Part shown: positions 36,236-47,449 of the stretch, in pieces
Layout of the letters: each line of letters opens with the position of its first letter
Numbering within the stretch: position 1 is the first letter of the stretch
Assembly (NCBI GenBank): GCA_002803225.1
Contig: NXFV01000628.1
Span: 1-64,000 of the forward strand
Reading direction: 5' to 3'
DNA: 64,000 bases
From: Gamarada debralockiae
Taxonomy: Eukaryota; Ascomycota; Leotiomycetes; Helotiales; Hyphodiscaceae
The notes under the pieces: generated by a model
Database searches by the model: none
What the model saw: the letters and a program-made list of their open reading frames with translations, nothing else
What the model was told of the DNA's origin: nothing
Position numbers and translations under genes: made by a program

Positions 36236-36789
36236 GACTGAGATGAAGTCCAAAAGAGAAGGAAACGAAAGGTTGGATATCAAATCCGGATCCATCTTCA
36301 GCGGATATATACATATATAAACTCTCAGATCTTAATACAATAATGACAGACTTGTCAGTTCCCTCCATTTGAACATCTTCTGATTCTCATGTGTTTGGTG
36401 ACTGATCACCCGGCCCCTTATGGATGAGTGAAACCCCAAAGTAACCTTCTCCTATTCGCGCTCATATTGTAATGTCCGTATCTTTTAGAAACAGAAATCT
36501 TTAAAATTATCATCTTTCCGAATTTTTATACACAATTATGAAAAACATCGCGTTGTTGATATTGAGCCTGATCAGGTATGGGGTGGAACCTAGAATTTTC
36601 TCGGCTCAGTTCACGTCACGTCGGGCCTTGGACGCGCCTCGGAAGCGGTCAACATGAACCTTCATTTGCCTTGTATCACAACATCAATTGGGCCTACAAC
36701 TCCCATTGTCACTTTAAAATTCTTCGTAGTATTATTCTTTACAGAGATATACCATCCTTTGTATTGGTATATTATGAATATCTACCATA
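36236..36789. other. Intergenic
   Basis: 3' end of the carboxypeptidase and promoter of the homeobox gene. No coding sequence recognised. Confidence 0.4.
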
Positions 36790-38806
36790 ATGAGTGACGC
36801 GACTTTACCTCCACCCCGCTCCTCTTCCGAAGCTCCTGCTTCTGCGGATGGCAATCGATCCGACTCGAGTACGAGTGATGGCGATTCTGACACGTCTTTG
36901 ATACAATCCGAAGCTTTGACTGCGAAAGAGGAGGGTTCTGGCGATGGCGAGGGAAAGGCGGACAGCAAGCAAAAGAGGAAAAGGACGAGGTATGTGTCTT
37001 GGAATTGTGGCATAACACGCCCTTTTCCATGTTTTCTAGGTGGTCTACAGCACATGTACCCAATTGGACTTACTAGTATACTACTGAGAGCGTAGCTAAC
37101 GTTTCTGTCTTCCCAGTCCCAAAGACCAAGCCACACTAGAAGCCGAATACAAACTCAACCCCAAACCAAACAAAGCAGCGCGTGCGGATATAGTAGAGAA
37201 AGTCGACCTGAATGAGAAGGAGGTACAGGTGAGTGGTTGAACACGGTCAACTGTGTCTAGAGACGCGTCTGCCAATTTCTGGCCACTGACGATATATAAA
37301 TAGATATGGTTCCAGAACCGCCGCCAGATACAACGCAGAAAAGCACGCCCACTACTACCACACGAGATCGCCGCTTTTGGGATAGGAAATTTGGCAGGTC
37401 TATCTTCTGATCCTGCGTCAGCGCCCACCTTCAGCAGCAGCCGGAGCATGGAGGAACCTGCAATGAGTACCCAAGAGGAGGAAATAGTCAACAGTCAGGA
37501 ACAAGGTATTGCAGATACACAGGAAATACCGGAACACTCAGAACTACAACACATAGAAGAACGCGTCAGAGTCACAAAGGATGAGCCAGAAAAAGCTACG
37601 GAAAGCATGCCTTCCTTGTTACTGCCATCTATACTAGCATTGAAAGGGGAACCCTCGTCGAGAATCGCAGGTATTGAGGGGAGCTCATTCTCGGTCGAGA
37701 ATGTATTCAAATCCTTCTCGTCCACTCCAGGGTATCTAGCCAACCGATGGAACACGATCCACAGCTCGTTTTCCACACCGGTGTCTTCCCAACCTGCCCA
37801 ATTCATAACTCCAGCTACGTAAGTAAACACGACCTAACTCTAACTCTCAACCCCGACTAATAATGAAATCAGCTCTAACCCTATCCACCCATCTTCATGT
37901 CCTGAGAGAATAGGGTTTTCAGACAGTTCAACCCCATCTTCACAAGTTCGATTATCCATGTCCCTTGACGGAAAGGCAGAACTCATCTCGAGTGAACCAT
38001 CACCTCCTCGTGCACAGGCCCCACGACCTTCTTCTTCAGGATCAGCCATACCTCAAAAACGCATACGAGGACTTCAACGAAGTCAAAGTGCACTTTCCTT
38101 TAGCCCTCTGACTGGGGTCTCTGCAGCAGTTCCACTCATCCCACGCTTACCCAGGGGTCGGTCACGAGATGCACGTAGCTGGCAGTTTGCCTGCGATGCA
38201 GAAGCTCGCGACGAGCTTACCACTCAGGCCGAAAATGAGTCCAGTGGATCAGCTGTAGCTGCTATTAGCCTCTTGCGATCGACCAGTAAATCTGCTCTCA
38301 AACCGAACAGCAACAAACGCAATGCACCTTCTGCCAAGCACGATGTTAGTGCACAAGGAAAGAAGCCTAAGCTGGGTAGAGCACAGTCGAGTGTTGCCAG
38401 GTTACAGACTACAGGGAAGGAGCCGAGGCTGCAATCGAGCAAGGGCAAGGATGGCCTGATGCATTCACCATCTGGAGACTCTGACAAGGAGAATTGGGTG
38501 CCTTACGAAGGCGGTGGCAATGCTCGTCGTCGGCCGCTACCGTCTGGGCGACCAGATAAGCAGCCCCTTGTGAAATCATTTCTCGGAGACAATTTTAATC
38601 CACCTACGCACTCAGCGAATATCGGAGGTGGCAAGAATAAGAGACGGAAAGGGGCCAATGTCGCGCCAAAGATCTTCGAGGATCAAGAAAACGGAGGAGA
38701 AGTGGGCGAGGAGGTAGAAAGGTTCATGTGTGGTGAGGTAAGTCCCAGTAAGAGGGGAGAAGTTGAAGGCGCTAAAGCCTTGCTGGCGATGATGGGAGCA
38801 TGGTGA
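36790..38806 (+). CDS. Homeodomain transcription factor
   Basis: Exons 36790-36989, 37117-37228, 37304-37818 and 37873-38806 join in frame to 586 residues. The homeodomain begins at KQKRKRTSPKDQATLEAEYK and continues through NKAARADIVEKVDLNEKEVQ to helix 3, IWFQNRRQIQRRKARP, with the invariant W, F, N and R. Two introns fall inside the homeodomain. The rest is low-complexity, Ser/Pro/Glu-rich, with basic stretches (KRIRGLQRSQSALSFSPLTG) and a cluster of acidic residues near the C-terminus. The layout resembles yeast Yox1/Yhp1-type cell-cycle repressors and related filamentous-fungal factors, but orthology is not shown. It should act in the nucleus. Confidence 0.9.
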
Positions 38807-40440
38807 TAGTATGTTGGACCTTTGAATGGTAGCTTGGGGCACGTTGGCATTGTCGGAGTTGCATTTGTGGTTGGGATGTTTGTTTAGGGAACTGTCCTTC
38901 AAGGAGTTGGAATGATTGTGCGACTCTTTTTGTTGCTAGCATTTCGATACCAATATTAACGTTGCTTATCGAGTTCATCAATCCGAGTTGATTGATCGAA
39001 AAGTGCATCCCTCAAATGCACTGATGTCCCTGAAGTTTCGGGCACAGCTTAAAGCTCAATTGCTTTCCACCATTCCTCGCTTAAGCCCCTTTGTCGCTCG
39101 CATCCGTCCTTGTTATTATGGCGGGTCGTAGCCCCAGACGATGCCATTACATGTCATTTATTATTATCCGGTAATTTGTGCTATCCTGTTTGGCTACGAA
39201 TACCACATCCTAGAATGTAATCCGGTGCTGCGCAGTAAGTAATTCCTTGAGCTATCCTTTCCTTATTCCAGCCACGGCTATGTACTCTACTGACTTTCTA
39301 TTTCAAGAGGATTCCTTCGTATTTCAAAACCCATGATGTGCTGTTTTGTCGTCTTCTTCTCTCATTGAGTAAAGCTGACTTCGACGCTTCACAGAGCCTG
39401 GCCCGTCGCTAGCGAATGCGATGTCAAGACTTCCGCGTCCTCTCTCGACTCAGATAACTCCTGAAGAAGTTATATGCGTTCCCAATTTTATTTCTTCCTC
39501 TATTCTCAGAGTCTTCACTCAACATTAACCTCAATCGCTTATTACGCTTTCGGATACTTCAGTCGAACTCAATCTCAACCACCTATGGGATTCCGGGTGC
39601 CTACTCCCTGTGATAGTTCCTGGGGAGATGTATATCCGTGGCCTAAAAGTCTGCTTGCGGTATTGGAAGAATGCAAAGGTGGCTGAGGATTCCATCAGCC
39701 CGGACAAGCGGTTAAAGACAGGAGATGTGGCGGTTGGTGATGAGAGGAGGCATTTCTAGATGTTGATCGCAAGAAGGTGTGTTTTCGTTCATTGCATGTT
39801 GGAACAGCACTATCAAGAAACCCACAACTCCATCCAAGCAGCTTACACCTGAGCGTACTCGGCCTACAACTCCTAGCAAGCCAACTCTACAAAAGCGTCG
39901 ATATGCGAACTTCAACACTAGAACCACTGTTCCAGGGCGAGATCAACGCTTCATCAACCCCACATTGAAATGCGACAAAGGAGAGGGCGATCCTTCGACA
40001 TCAACTTCGCTTGCTCATAAGTCTCTTCCTTTTTCTCGGATACTTCTTTCGATATCAACTTCGATCCCTCAACGACAATGGTTGCTTACTCTTTCGGATA
40101 CTTATTCAATATTTACCAATTGTTCATGAGACTATAGTGCTTCTTCTCGTCGAATTATTCATTCGACATTGACCTCAAGTTGCCCTTCTCTGATAACCTA
40201 GTTGAGTTTTGTTTTACTTAAGTTATTATCGGACAGCCTTTCGATATCAACTTCGACTCCTCTTTCCGCTTCCCAGATAGCCTATTTGATATTAAACTCG
40301 ACTCCCCTTTAACCTCGACTCCCCTTTAACCTCGACTCCCCTTTAACCTCGACTCCTCTTCTAGGATAGTTCATTCAATGATAATCTCAACTCCCCTACA
40401 AGAACAATTTGTCAAATTCACTTACTGATCATCATAACAG
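38807..40440. other. Repeat-rich stretch with coding-like pieces
   Basis: Between 39579 and 39680 the plus strand reads MGFRVPTPCDSSWGDVYPWP and onward, and between 39808 and 40000 it reads KPTTPSKQLTPERTRPTTPS then NTRTTVPGRDQRFINPTLKC. Both look like codon-biased protein sequence but are in different frames with no clear joins. From about 39500 to 40400 there is a loose, degenerate repetition of TCGATATCAACTTCGACTCC-like and TCTCGGATACTT-like phrases. The whole may be the 5' part of the broken gene at 40441-41630. Confidence 0.4.
40297..40356. repeat. 17-base minisatellite
   Basis: Three perfect tandem copies of CTCGACTCCCCTTTAAC starting at 40297, 40314 and 40331, with a partial fourth from 40348. 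It lies inside the wider degenerate repeat field. Confidence 0.92.
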
Positions 40441-41630
40441 CATCACCAAGCAGGCTACAGATAAGACGATGGCTCCAGATGAAGACAGTCATTCCGATAG
40501 AGATGCCCTTCTCCAACCCTCAAAGATCACGGCCACACCGACAATCACAGACAATGACTGACTTCCCATTCACGTTTAGCATCCCACTCCAAGGCACGAT
40601 TCCCCCCGTAAAAGCCATCCTTCTTTGCATTCAGATGAACAGTCACAGACCTCACCCTCATGGCATGTCGATCCTTGATAACCTCGTCTTTAAGACGTCA
40701 AGATGCTATGTAGCCATAGACAAAGTAGACTCTGAAGGCGAACTTCCGCGAGCCTCGTCACCGACCACGAGCGTCTCCGACATTATTGAATCCTCGACCA
40801 AGCGACATTGAGCGACAGCGACTATTCTGAAATGACTCCTTCCAAAATCGAACGCCTCCTTCGCAGGTGGACCCTCAACGACCGCCATTTCGAACGAGAG
40901 TGCCGAGAACGCGACGAGAACAACCCTTCCCTGATATCGATCTGAACGTTGGCTGGAATCGTGCTCGCTACGAAATCGAGATGCACTTCGATGATCTTCC
41001 TGGGCCTGTTGAGGAGAGAGTAAAGATTCAAGAAGGCTTTGCACAATTCAGTTTGTGTAGACAGCTGGAGCCAACTTTTTTGACGGATAAGGAATGGACT
41101 GGCATGTTCAAGCGCTTGTTTGTCGGGCCTGATCGAGAGAAGTCCACGTGGTTACGGGAGCCGAGCAGTTGGTGGGGAGCTAGGAAGCGATTGTTCAATA
41201 CTGGACGTGGTGAGTTGGTTGAGTCGTTGAAGAAGATAGTCAAGGGTATCAAGCAGAACGTTGGTATGTGGCGGGACGAGATTGGCGAAATTGATGGCGA
41301 GGTTTTGAGCTGAAGAGACTGCACTCGACATTCACACATGAGACGACAGATGAGGAAACGGATGCGAAGATGGTGGTCCCAGTTGGCAAGAAACCCAAGA
41401 CAGCAGGCAAGAAGTCAGAGGAAGTGATGAGCGATACATGCCGAGCGAGACGAAGATTGCAGGAGAAGAAAGCGGGACGGTGGACGGATGGGACGTTGAG
41501 AATGGATAGATTGTGGGATAGTTTCCATTGGGTTCTGAACGTAGATGATCCGAAGGAGATGAAATGGGGAAATCAGCACATTTACATTTACAGAGTCTCT
41601 CTCCACACACTCCACAGATCAAAGTGTTGA
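40441..41630 (+). pseudogene. Unrecognised gene, read in several frames
   Basis: Protein-like sequence runs along the plus strand but changes frame several times without splice signals. Pieces in order: APDEDSHSDRDALLQPSKIT; FKTSRCYVAIDKVDSEGELP; QATLSDSDYSEMTPSKIERL then LRRWTLNDRHFERECRERDE; DLNVGWNRARYEIEMHFDDL, with the longest clean stretch ending at 41313 in MWRDEIGEIDGEVLS; then 41314-41630 with KRLHSTFTHETTDEETDAK, EKKAGRWTDGTLRMDRLWDS and FHWVLNVDDPKEMKWGNQH. No domain is recognised. Frame changes fall near 40800, 40925 and 41310. Either the gene is decaying or the assembly has small indels here. Confidence 0.5.
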
Positions 41631-42292
41631 TTTTTATTGAGCGCTTTAAGGGCAGGACGCATAGATACACGGGATAAATAATAAAAGCATGAAACCTCAA
41701 TCGTTCAATCCATGTGAGCGATTAGAATGGATAGATGGCTCTAACATTTTCAAACATCGATGCAATTTGAACGATTGAGGTGGTAAAAGTGGTTCTCGAG
41801 TACGTTTTCCTTAAAATCGCACTAGTGCCTCCCTTTGTCCCTTCTCAAATCGTCCACTTAAAGCGAACGATTTAGAACGATAGCTTCTTTTGACTGCCAC
41901 CACCCCTCTTTGCTAAGTTGCAGTGTGATATGAGGTACGCAGAAGCTTACCTCTCATCGCAATGGTAGAGCGAGGTCATTCCTTCCATAATGGTTCCGTA
42001 TTCCGCGCCATATCCAACATGACGGAAACTGATTTTTACCACTTTCTTGAGAGCTTTCAGCCTGGTAAAGTGTTAACAAGAACTCACTTCCAAGCTCCAG
42101 GATTATTCGCTCTCTATTGGCCCCTCAGCCGATCCTCTGCGTCTGCTCGCTTCCTCGCAAGGCTGAGGCAACCACCTCACTTTTGCGTAGGCTCCTATAC
42201 TACCCACTTCGAATCACCAAACTTGATCTCACTCCTTCTCTTGACAAACCAAACCAACTTGTCATCAATATACCCTCGAGCAAATAGCAAAC
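41631..42292. other. Intergenic with inverted motif
   Basis: Apart from the 15-base inverted repeat at 41694-41781 it has no recognisable gene. The 41962-42292 part is pyrimidine-rich leader of the next gene. Confidence 0.45.
41694..41781. repeat. Inverted repeat, 15-base arms
   Basis: ACCTCAATCGTTCAA at 41694-41708 and its exact reverse complement at 41767-41781, separated by 58 bases. The same 15-mer recurs at 43995-44009, followed at 44015 by TTGAACGAT, a nine-base inverted partner. Confidence 0.85.
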
Positions 42293-43568
42293 ATGACTCG
42301 ATTCAAGCGCAAAACAGTCAAGAAGGCTGTAGCCTCTTCTCCAGTGCAAAAACATCACTGGAAGAGACCCGGCTTCAATGCCTTTGGTGTAAGCCATCTT
42401 TTCACATTCCGTTGCTCCAATGCGAGAAAGGCAGCTAACTATCAGCAGGCTCAGTCCTCATCTACCAGAAAGCGCGCAGTCGCCAAACTCGCTCGATGCA
42501 GGGAAGTTGAGCCTCCCGAGACAGGCATACACGTAAAGTTCCGAATTTCACTTTGCTATGCCAGCTACTGACAGTATTACAGTCTCTTGCATGGGCCAAC
42601 GCTATTGCTCCTCAAGATTGCGGCTTGCTCAAGCTTCCAGTTGAGGTCAGACACAAAATCTGGAACCTTGTCCTCAGCAAGATCTGCGGAGATGGGCCTA
42701 TTAGTCCTATGAAGAAACACAACATCTTCTACAGTGCAAACTGGCCTGAAGCAGCTCGGGATACCATAGCTATGTCCGAGACCTGTCGTCAGATCTACGT
42801 GGATGTTGTTGGTGGAGGATTGCTGTACAAGGCCAAACAGTTCAGCTTCACGCCGGGACTCATGCTCAACTATCTCTGGGTCGTACGTATACATCTCACT
42901 CCTGATCAACTTCCTTTCTATAAAATAAAATGGTTTGCGTCGCGAAATACAAAATTTCGAGGCAATGTTTTGCACATCGCCAGCCGGAATCCCTCAAATG
43001 TTGTCAGCGATCGGTCCTTCAGGCATCAGCCTCCACTCATCTCCTCAATACATGCTAATTCGATTCCTTCTAGATCAATCCCGTTCACAAGAACTCCCTT
43101 CGGTCGGTCCACATTTTCATCAGAGTCCAAGAAACGTCGAAGTTGAGCTTACCCAACAAAGCTTTTGCGATGCTTGCCGAGTGCGCCGGACTCCAGGATT
43201 TACATTTAGAATTCAATATCCACAGAAACCGGTGTGCAGTTCCCATTCGCCATCATTCCCATCACTTCTATAGCTCTGGTCCAGGCGGCCTGATCCATCA
43301 AGCACTGCTATACAACGGCCGTAGTGTCCCTTATGATGTGCTCGCCAAAATTAGAAAATGTACGAGTCTGAGAGAGATCAAGGGACTTCAGTCTCTCTGC
43401 CTGGAGTTCACTACATTTGATTCTACGCGCACCGGACAAGTTAATAGACATGGCTATCGTGATTTCGTATGGGAAAAGGTGCTGCTTTCCGGAGGAGGAA
43501 GTGGTCCGTACCACGACCTTGAAGAGGAACTGAAGAATGTGATGCTGGTTCAGAAGGGTTTGAAGTGA
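42293..43568 (+). CDS. F-box/DUF7730-like fungal protein
   Basis: Exons 42293-42388, 42449-42532 and 42583-42882 join in frame: a basic N-terminus (MTRFKRKTVKKAV), then the characteristic LLKLPVEVRHKIWNLVL block near the middle, and CRQIYVDVVGGGLLYKAKQF. The last exon starts at 43074 (NPVHKNSLRSVHIFIRVQET, AFAMLAECAGLQDLHLEFNI, IKGLQSLCLEFTTF) and ends at 43568. Between them a short piece near 42949-43015 (AMFCTSPAGIPQMLSAIGPS) fits the family, but I found no splice sites that join it in phase to both neighbours. The LPxEVRxKIW motif with later beta-strand/helix repeats is typical of the many fungal DUF7730/F-box-like proteins. Function unknown. The middle splice may be misread or the gene damaged. 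Confidence 0.65.
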
Positions 43569-44110
43569 ACACCCCGGAGGGAACGATAATTCTTCATAGC
43601 AACCGAACGATTCATGACGACAGAATCAAAATACGAGCACACTATCAACTGGCACCTTTGCTTTCCCGACTAGCACCGCCTCACCTGGCACTTCACAACT
43701 AGCACTTTCCCAACGGCATACTCTTGACTTATGATGGAATAAGCGCAAAAGCAATATATGGAGTTTTCATCTCATTTAAGCGACTGGAATGGAAGGATAA
43801 TAGATGGCGAAGAACTGGTGGACGACAACACATCAGATTGCATGGATTATTTCCTTTTAAGTGGTTTATTGACCATCAAAAATATATTTTAGGCTTTCAG
43901 ACAGAACGGAATATAAGAATTAAATTAAGGGGTATTCTTAAGTTAAAACGAGTGACAAGCAGGAACCACTGGAATCGCTCAAAACGTTACCTCAACCTCA
44001 ATCGTTCAAGTCATTTGAACGATCGAAATCTCTCAACAAGAAGAACCCCCTCAATCTTATGAAGCGGCGAATATAAATATCCACCGCTCCAGTGGGCAGA
44101 GGTCTTCCGC
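43569..44110. other. Intergenic, AT-rich, with third motif copy
   Basis: Contains the third copy of ACCTCAATCGTTCAA (43995-44009) and several other GAACGAT words (near 43592 and 43607). A plus frame at 43724-44062 has no family resemblance. It separates a plus gene from a minus gene that converge on it. Confidence 0.45.
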
Positions 44111-45013
44111 TCAAGCACTCGGTTCCCTAACCCACTCCAAAACCCTCTCCAGCACCTTCATCCCATCCTGCTCATCCCTCAACTTTGCAATCTTGCACTC
44201 AACATCCTCTTCACTCATCCCCTTCCGAACGTAACTATTACCATTACGCATCACGAACATCGCAAACTCACCCATAATCTCAGGATGAGCTTGGAATGAC
44301 AACACCATGTTGGAGGAAGAGATGAAGGCTTCGTTTTCTTCTGCTATGGCGATGAAGTTGGGTGCTGGGGTTACGATTTCGCGGACGTGAAGCTGGGTAG
44401 AGGTCTGTAGGGGTGTTAGGCAAACGATTCAAGCAATATTAGAATGACACTTAGGAAAGGTTTAAGAAACAATGGGATAGGATGCTTTGGAACTTACGAA
44501 GGTTCCTTTCTCAGCAAATGCAGGAAAGAACTTCTTGCCCGCATCAGTCAGAGGCATTGTTTCAAGACCTCCCTATTAGCACTTAACATTAGCTTCCAAA
44601 TACAACCGAGATGCAGCCTGGGACGTAGAACATACCACAGGACCTCTCTCCCGATTCCTAACTACACCGCCCATCGCAATGGCGATAACCTGATGACCCC
44701 AACAAATACCCAACAACTTCGTCTTCTCCTTCCCTTGCCCCTCCCCTACAACATCCTTTGCAAAATCCACCACCTTCTCAATCCATGGTTCTCCACTCAA
44801 AACATTCTCGCCACCACTCAAAATAATCAACTCATATTCCCTCGGATCAGGAAACTCTCCCTTAATCACAGGGTCGTAGAAATCGACTTTTGCTGTGGGA
44901 GCAAGGATGTTGAATGCATCAACAAATGATGACCTGATTCCTGCTTCGTAAGGAGAAGCTGGGGAGATGTTGACCAAGATGGCAATGTACAGAGGAGGGG
45001 AGGATATTGTCAT
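44111..45013 (-). CDS. Class I glutamine amidotransferase-like protein
   Basis: Exons 45013-44636, 44572-44498 and 44404-44111 join in frame to 248 residues. The GATase-1 fold is clear: YELIILSGGENVLSGEPWIE, the nucleophile elbow LLGICWGHQVIA with its Cys, and the His-Glu dyad in VLSFQAHPEIMGEF. All three catalytic residues are present. No synthetase domain is attached, so the partner or substrate is unknown; stand-alone fungal proteins of this kind are usually annotated GMP-synthase-like amidotransferases. Intron ends are GTATGT/AATAG and GTAAGT/TACAG. It lies in tandem downstream of the NAD kinase gene. Confidence 0.9.
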
Positions 45014-45574
45014 GCTATTATGGATTATGGACGCTATATTGGGAGGGTTTGGTGGGAAGAGAAGGGCATTTGATGGATGGGGAGATTTCTACTCGATTTG
45101 GAAAGTGGGGTGGAGAGGTTTATAAGGAGGGGCAAAGCACGTGTACCGCTAGCGGGGAGTACGTAGAGCATCTCCAATGGGGCGATATTGACCGGAGATT
45201 GCGAGGTCTGACTCATCCAAAGCTGATCTGCAGGAAGCCACGAAGACTTCTTCAGATTATGAGTCTTTCCAAATTGCAGATCAAAATCTCACTCTTCAAA
45301 ATTGGCCTTGCCAATACCGGGTAAAGAGAAATGTCACGGAGGCAAATGGGGAGGAAACGTTGTATGAGTGTATTGCCAGAGCTCTAGCCCAGCGAATAAT
45401 AATGTATTCGTAATCGTCTGTGTCTATCTATTTCTTACACCCAGACTGAGTGAACTCTATCTAAACTGTAGCCACGCCGTCGCAATCCATACTGAGAAGA
45501 CCACCTAACCGTATCCGCGAAAGCAGTATGACCAGCATGACAAACTAGCAAAACTCCGTGAGAATTGAAGAGAA
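45014..45574. other. Intergenic
   Basis: Promoter of the amidotransferase gene and 3' end of the NAD kinase gene, both on the minus strand. No gene seen. Confidence 0.45.
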
Positions 45575-47449
45575 TTACATGCCAAGCAGACTCATCTGCC
45601 TCCTCAAGGGACTCGCACTGGTGCTGCTCTCCTCGCTTGCATAACATGCTGAATCGGTATCAATATCCCACTCGACTTCTTCCTCCTTGTTCTCCTCAGC
45701 TCCGTCCCAACCCTTTTGCATTGCTCCTCTGGTGTTCCATCGGAGAGTTCTGGAAACGCTGTCGAACCATTCGGTTCCGGACCTCACAACTGTAGGGAAG
45801 GGGTACTGTGACGCAGCGATGGTGACGTGATCGCCTTGCTTCAATTCCACACGGCCTTTGCCATCGAATGAGCAATAGGCGGTGGCACGGGAGTGACGAG
45901 GAATGGAGACACGGAGGAGAAGAGTATCGGAGAGAACCATTGGACGGAAAGAGAGGGTGTGAGGGCAGATGGGTGTGAGGAGAATAGCAGGGATATCGGG
46001 ATGAACAAGGGAGCCGCCAGCTGAGAGTGAGTATGCTGTTGATCCAGTAGGGGTTGAGAAGATGCAACCATCAGCCTGGACGACGGTGAGGAGCTCATTG
46101 TCCCCGTAAAGCTCGAGGTTCGAAACATAAGGAGATGGTCCTCTGTCGATGACAAGCTCGTTGAGTACCTCAAATTGCTCTCCTTCCTCCATTTCTTGTC
46201 CTTCAACTCCGTCTCGGTAGACAGTGCAAGTGAATCGCATTCGAAGATTGACGCGCATACCTTCTTCGCCCATCACCTTGTTGAGATGCTCCTTGAACCG
46301 GTCGTACTCAAAGTTGGTCAGGAAGCCCAAGCTGCCCAAACTGAACGATAAGATGGGAGGGACAATGCGCTGGAATAACCAGGATGTGAAAAGAACCGTA
46401 CCATCTCCACCAAGTGTCAAAACCAAATCAAACTTTTCGGGTTGGCTCCAGCAAAGATCAGGTGACCAATACTTCAGGAGGTGTTGGAAACGAGGCTGAG
46501 CTTCCAACATCGCGGCTGCACCGAATCGCTTCGAATTCCGCAGCTTGGCATCGACGTAGACGTTGACGCCAAGATCAGAGCCATATCGTGGAGTGCTCAT
46601 CAACCACTGTGCAAGATCCTTGGTCAGATGAACCAGTTGATTGTCCCTGGCCTTGGTGACAATCATAACATTCCGGACAGCCCGCTTGATAGGACGGCGT
46701 TGAAGCTGTTTGGACACTTCTCGAACACCGGTAGCCGTCTGCATGAGACGGGAATGCGACATTGCATCATCACTGTTTATCTCCTCCAGCACTCTGTCAA
46801 TGTTGACAGCATCGTCGAATCGTTGGTGGTAAAAGCAGGGTGAGTGCAGTGCGGCAAATCGAGGTGTTGTGGGTGTTCCATTTCTGCCTGCAAGGTCTGA
46901 CAAAGCTGCGGAGAGCTTCTGAGACGTTGCCGTCCCTGGCCTATTCTCCGTGTAATGTTGTGCGGCAATCATTCCAGATAACGATGAAAGAGATAAGTTT
47001 TGTGGGTTATGGTTTCTGCTGGCCGATGCCAGTGCTTTCATAATAGTCTGTCGAGGGATCGATTCGACGGACAACGCGTTCTTGCGGTGGGTTTGGAATG
47101 ACTTCGCACCCTTGGATGGATAGGTGGGAGATGTTGGTACGGAACAGGCGGACTCGCTGGGCGAGTTCTGCCCTACTGTCGTAGCAGCAGAGAAGGTTGA
47201 CTCGGGACCATGATCGGGGTCATTCGAAGAGAAATGGGAAGTGTTTATGTGGTCGAGTTGTTGGGCATATTCGCGGAGCGAATCTCCAATTCTCGGGGCG
47301 CCATTCAATCCATTTTGTCCAGTGGGCGAAGGTGGGCCTAAGTACTGGGATGTAGCAGCCTCGTCAATCTTTGGGAGGGAAAGATTGTCGGGCTTAGTAA
47401 GTCGGTCAAGAGCTGGATGAAGTGAAGTTGGAGAACGTAAGTCGGACAT
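45575..47449 (-). CDS. UTR1: NAD(H) kinase
   Basis: Single exon, 624 residues. The ATP-NAD kinase core has the catalytic LVLTLGGDGTVLFTSWLFQR, then SLGSLGFLTNFEYDRFKEHL, FEVLNELVIDRGPSPYVSNL, and the nucleotide-binding ADGCIFSTPTGSTAYSLSAG, GGSLVHPDIPAILLTPICPH and PMVLSDTLLLR. It should phosphorylate NAD (or NADH) to make NADP. The roughly 200 N-terminal residues are Ser/Pro-rich without a mitochondrial presequence, so a cytosolic Utr1-type enzyme is more likely than Pos5; the choice is inference. The C-terminus adds an acidic, tryptophan-bearing tail. The start is a clear ATG (MSDLRSPTSLHPALDRL). Confidence 0.95.
   Translation of the reverse strand: MSDLRSPTSLHPALDRLTKPDNLSLPKIDEAATSQYLGPPSPTGQNGLNGAPRIGDSLREYAQQLDHINTSHFSSNDPDHGPESTFSAATTVGQNSPSESACSVPTSPTYPSKGAKSFQTHRKNALSVESIPRQTIMKALASASRNHNPQNLSLSSLSGMIAAQHYTENRPGTATSQKLSAALSDLAGRNGTPTTPRFAALHSPCFYHQRFDDAVNIDRVLEEINSDDAMSHSRLMQTATGVREVSKQLQRRPIKRAVRNVMIVTKARDNQLVHLTKDLAQWLMSTPRYGSDLGVNVYVDAKLRNSKRFGAAAMLEAQPRFQHLLKYWSPDLCWSQPEKFDLVLTLGGDGTVLFTSWLFQRIVPPILSFSLGSLGFLTNFEYDRFKEHLNKVMGEEGMRVNLRMRFTCTVYRDGVEGQEMEEGEQFEVLNELVIDRGPSPYVSNLELYGDNELLTVVQADGCIFSTPTGSTAYSLSAGGSLVHPDIPAILLTPICPHTLSFRPMVLSDTLLLRVSIPRHSRATAYCSFDGKGRVELKQGDHVTIAASQYPFPTVVRSGTEWFDSVSRTLRWNTRGAMQKGWDGAEENKEEEVEWDIDTDSACYASEESSTSASPLRRQMSLLGM

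Noticed and set aside
40441..41630. Programmed ribosomal frameshifting to explain the frame changes
   Set aside because: Needs three or more shifts in one message and no slippery site or pseudoknot was seen; decay or indel error is simpler.
46224..46843. Plus-strand frames opposite NAD kinase
   Set aside because: Shadows of a clear single-exon gene on the other strand.
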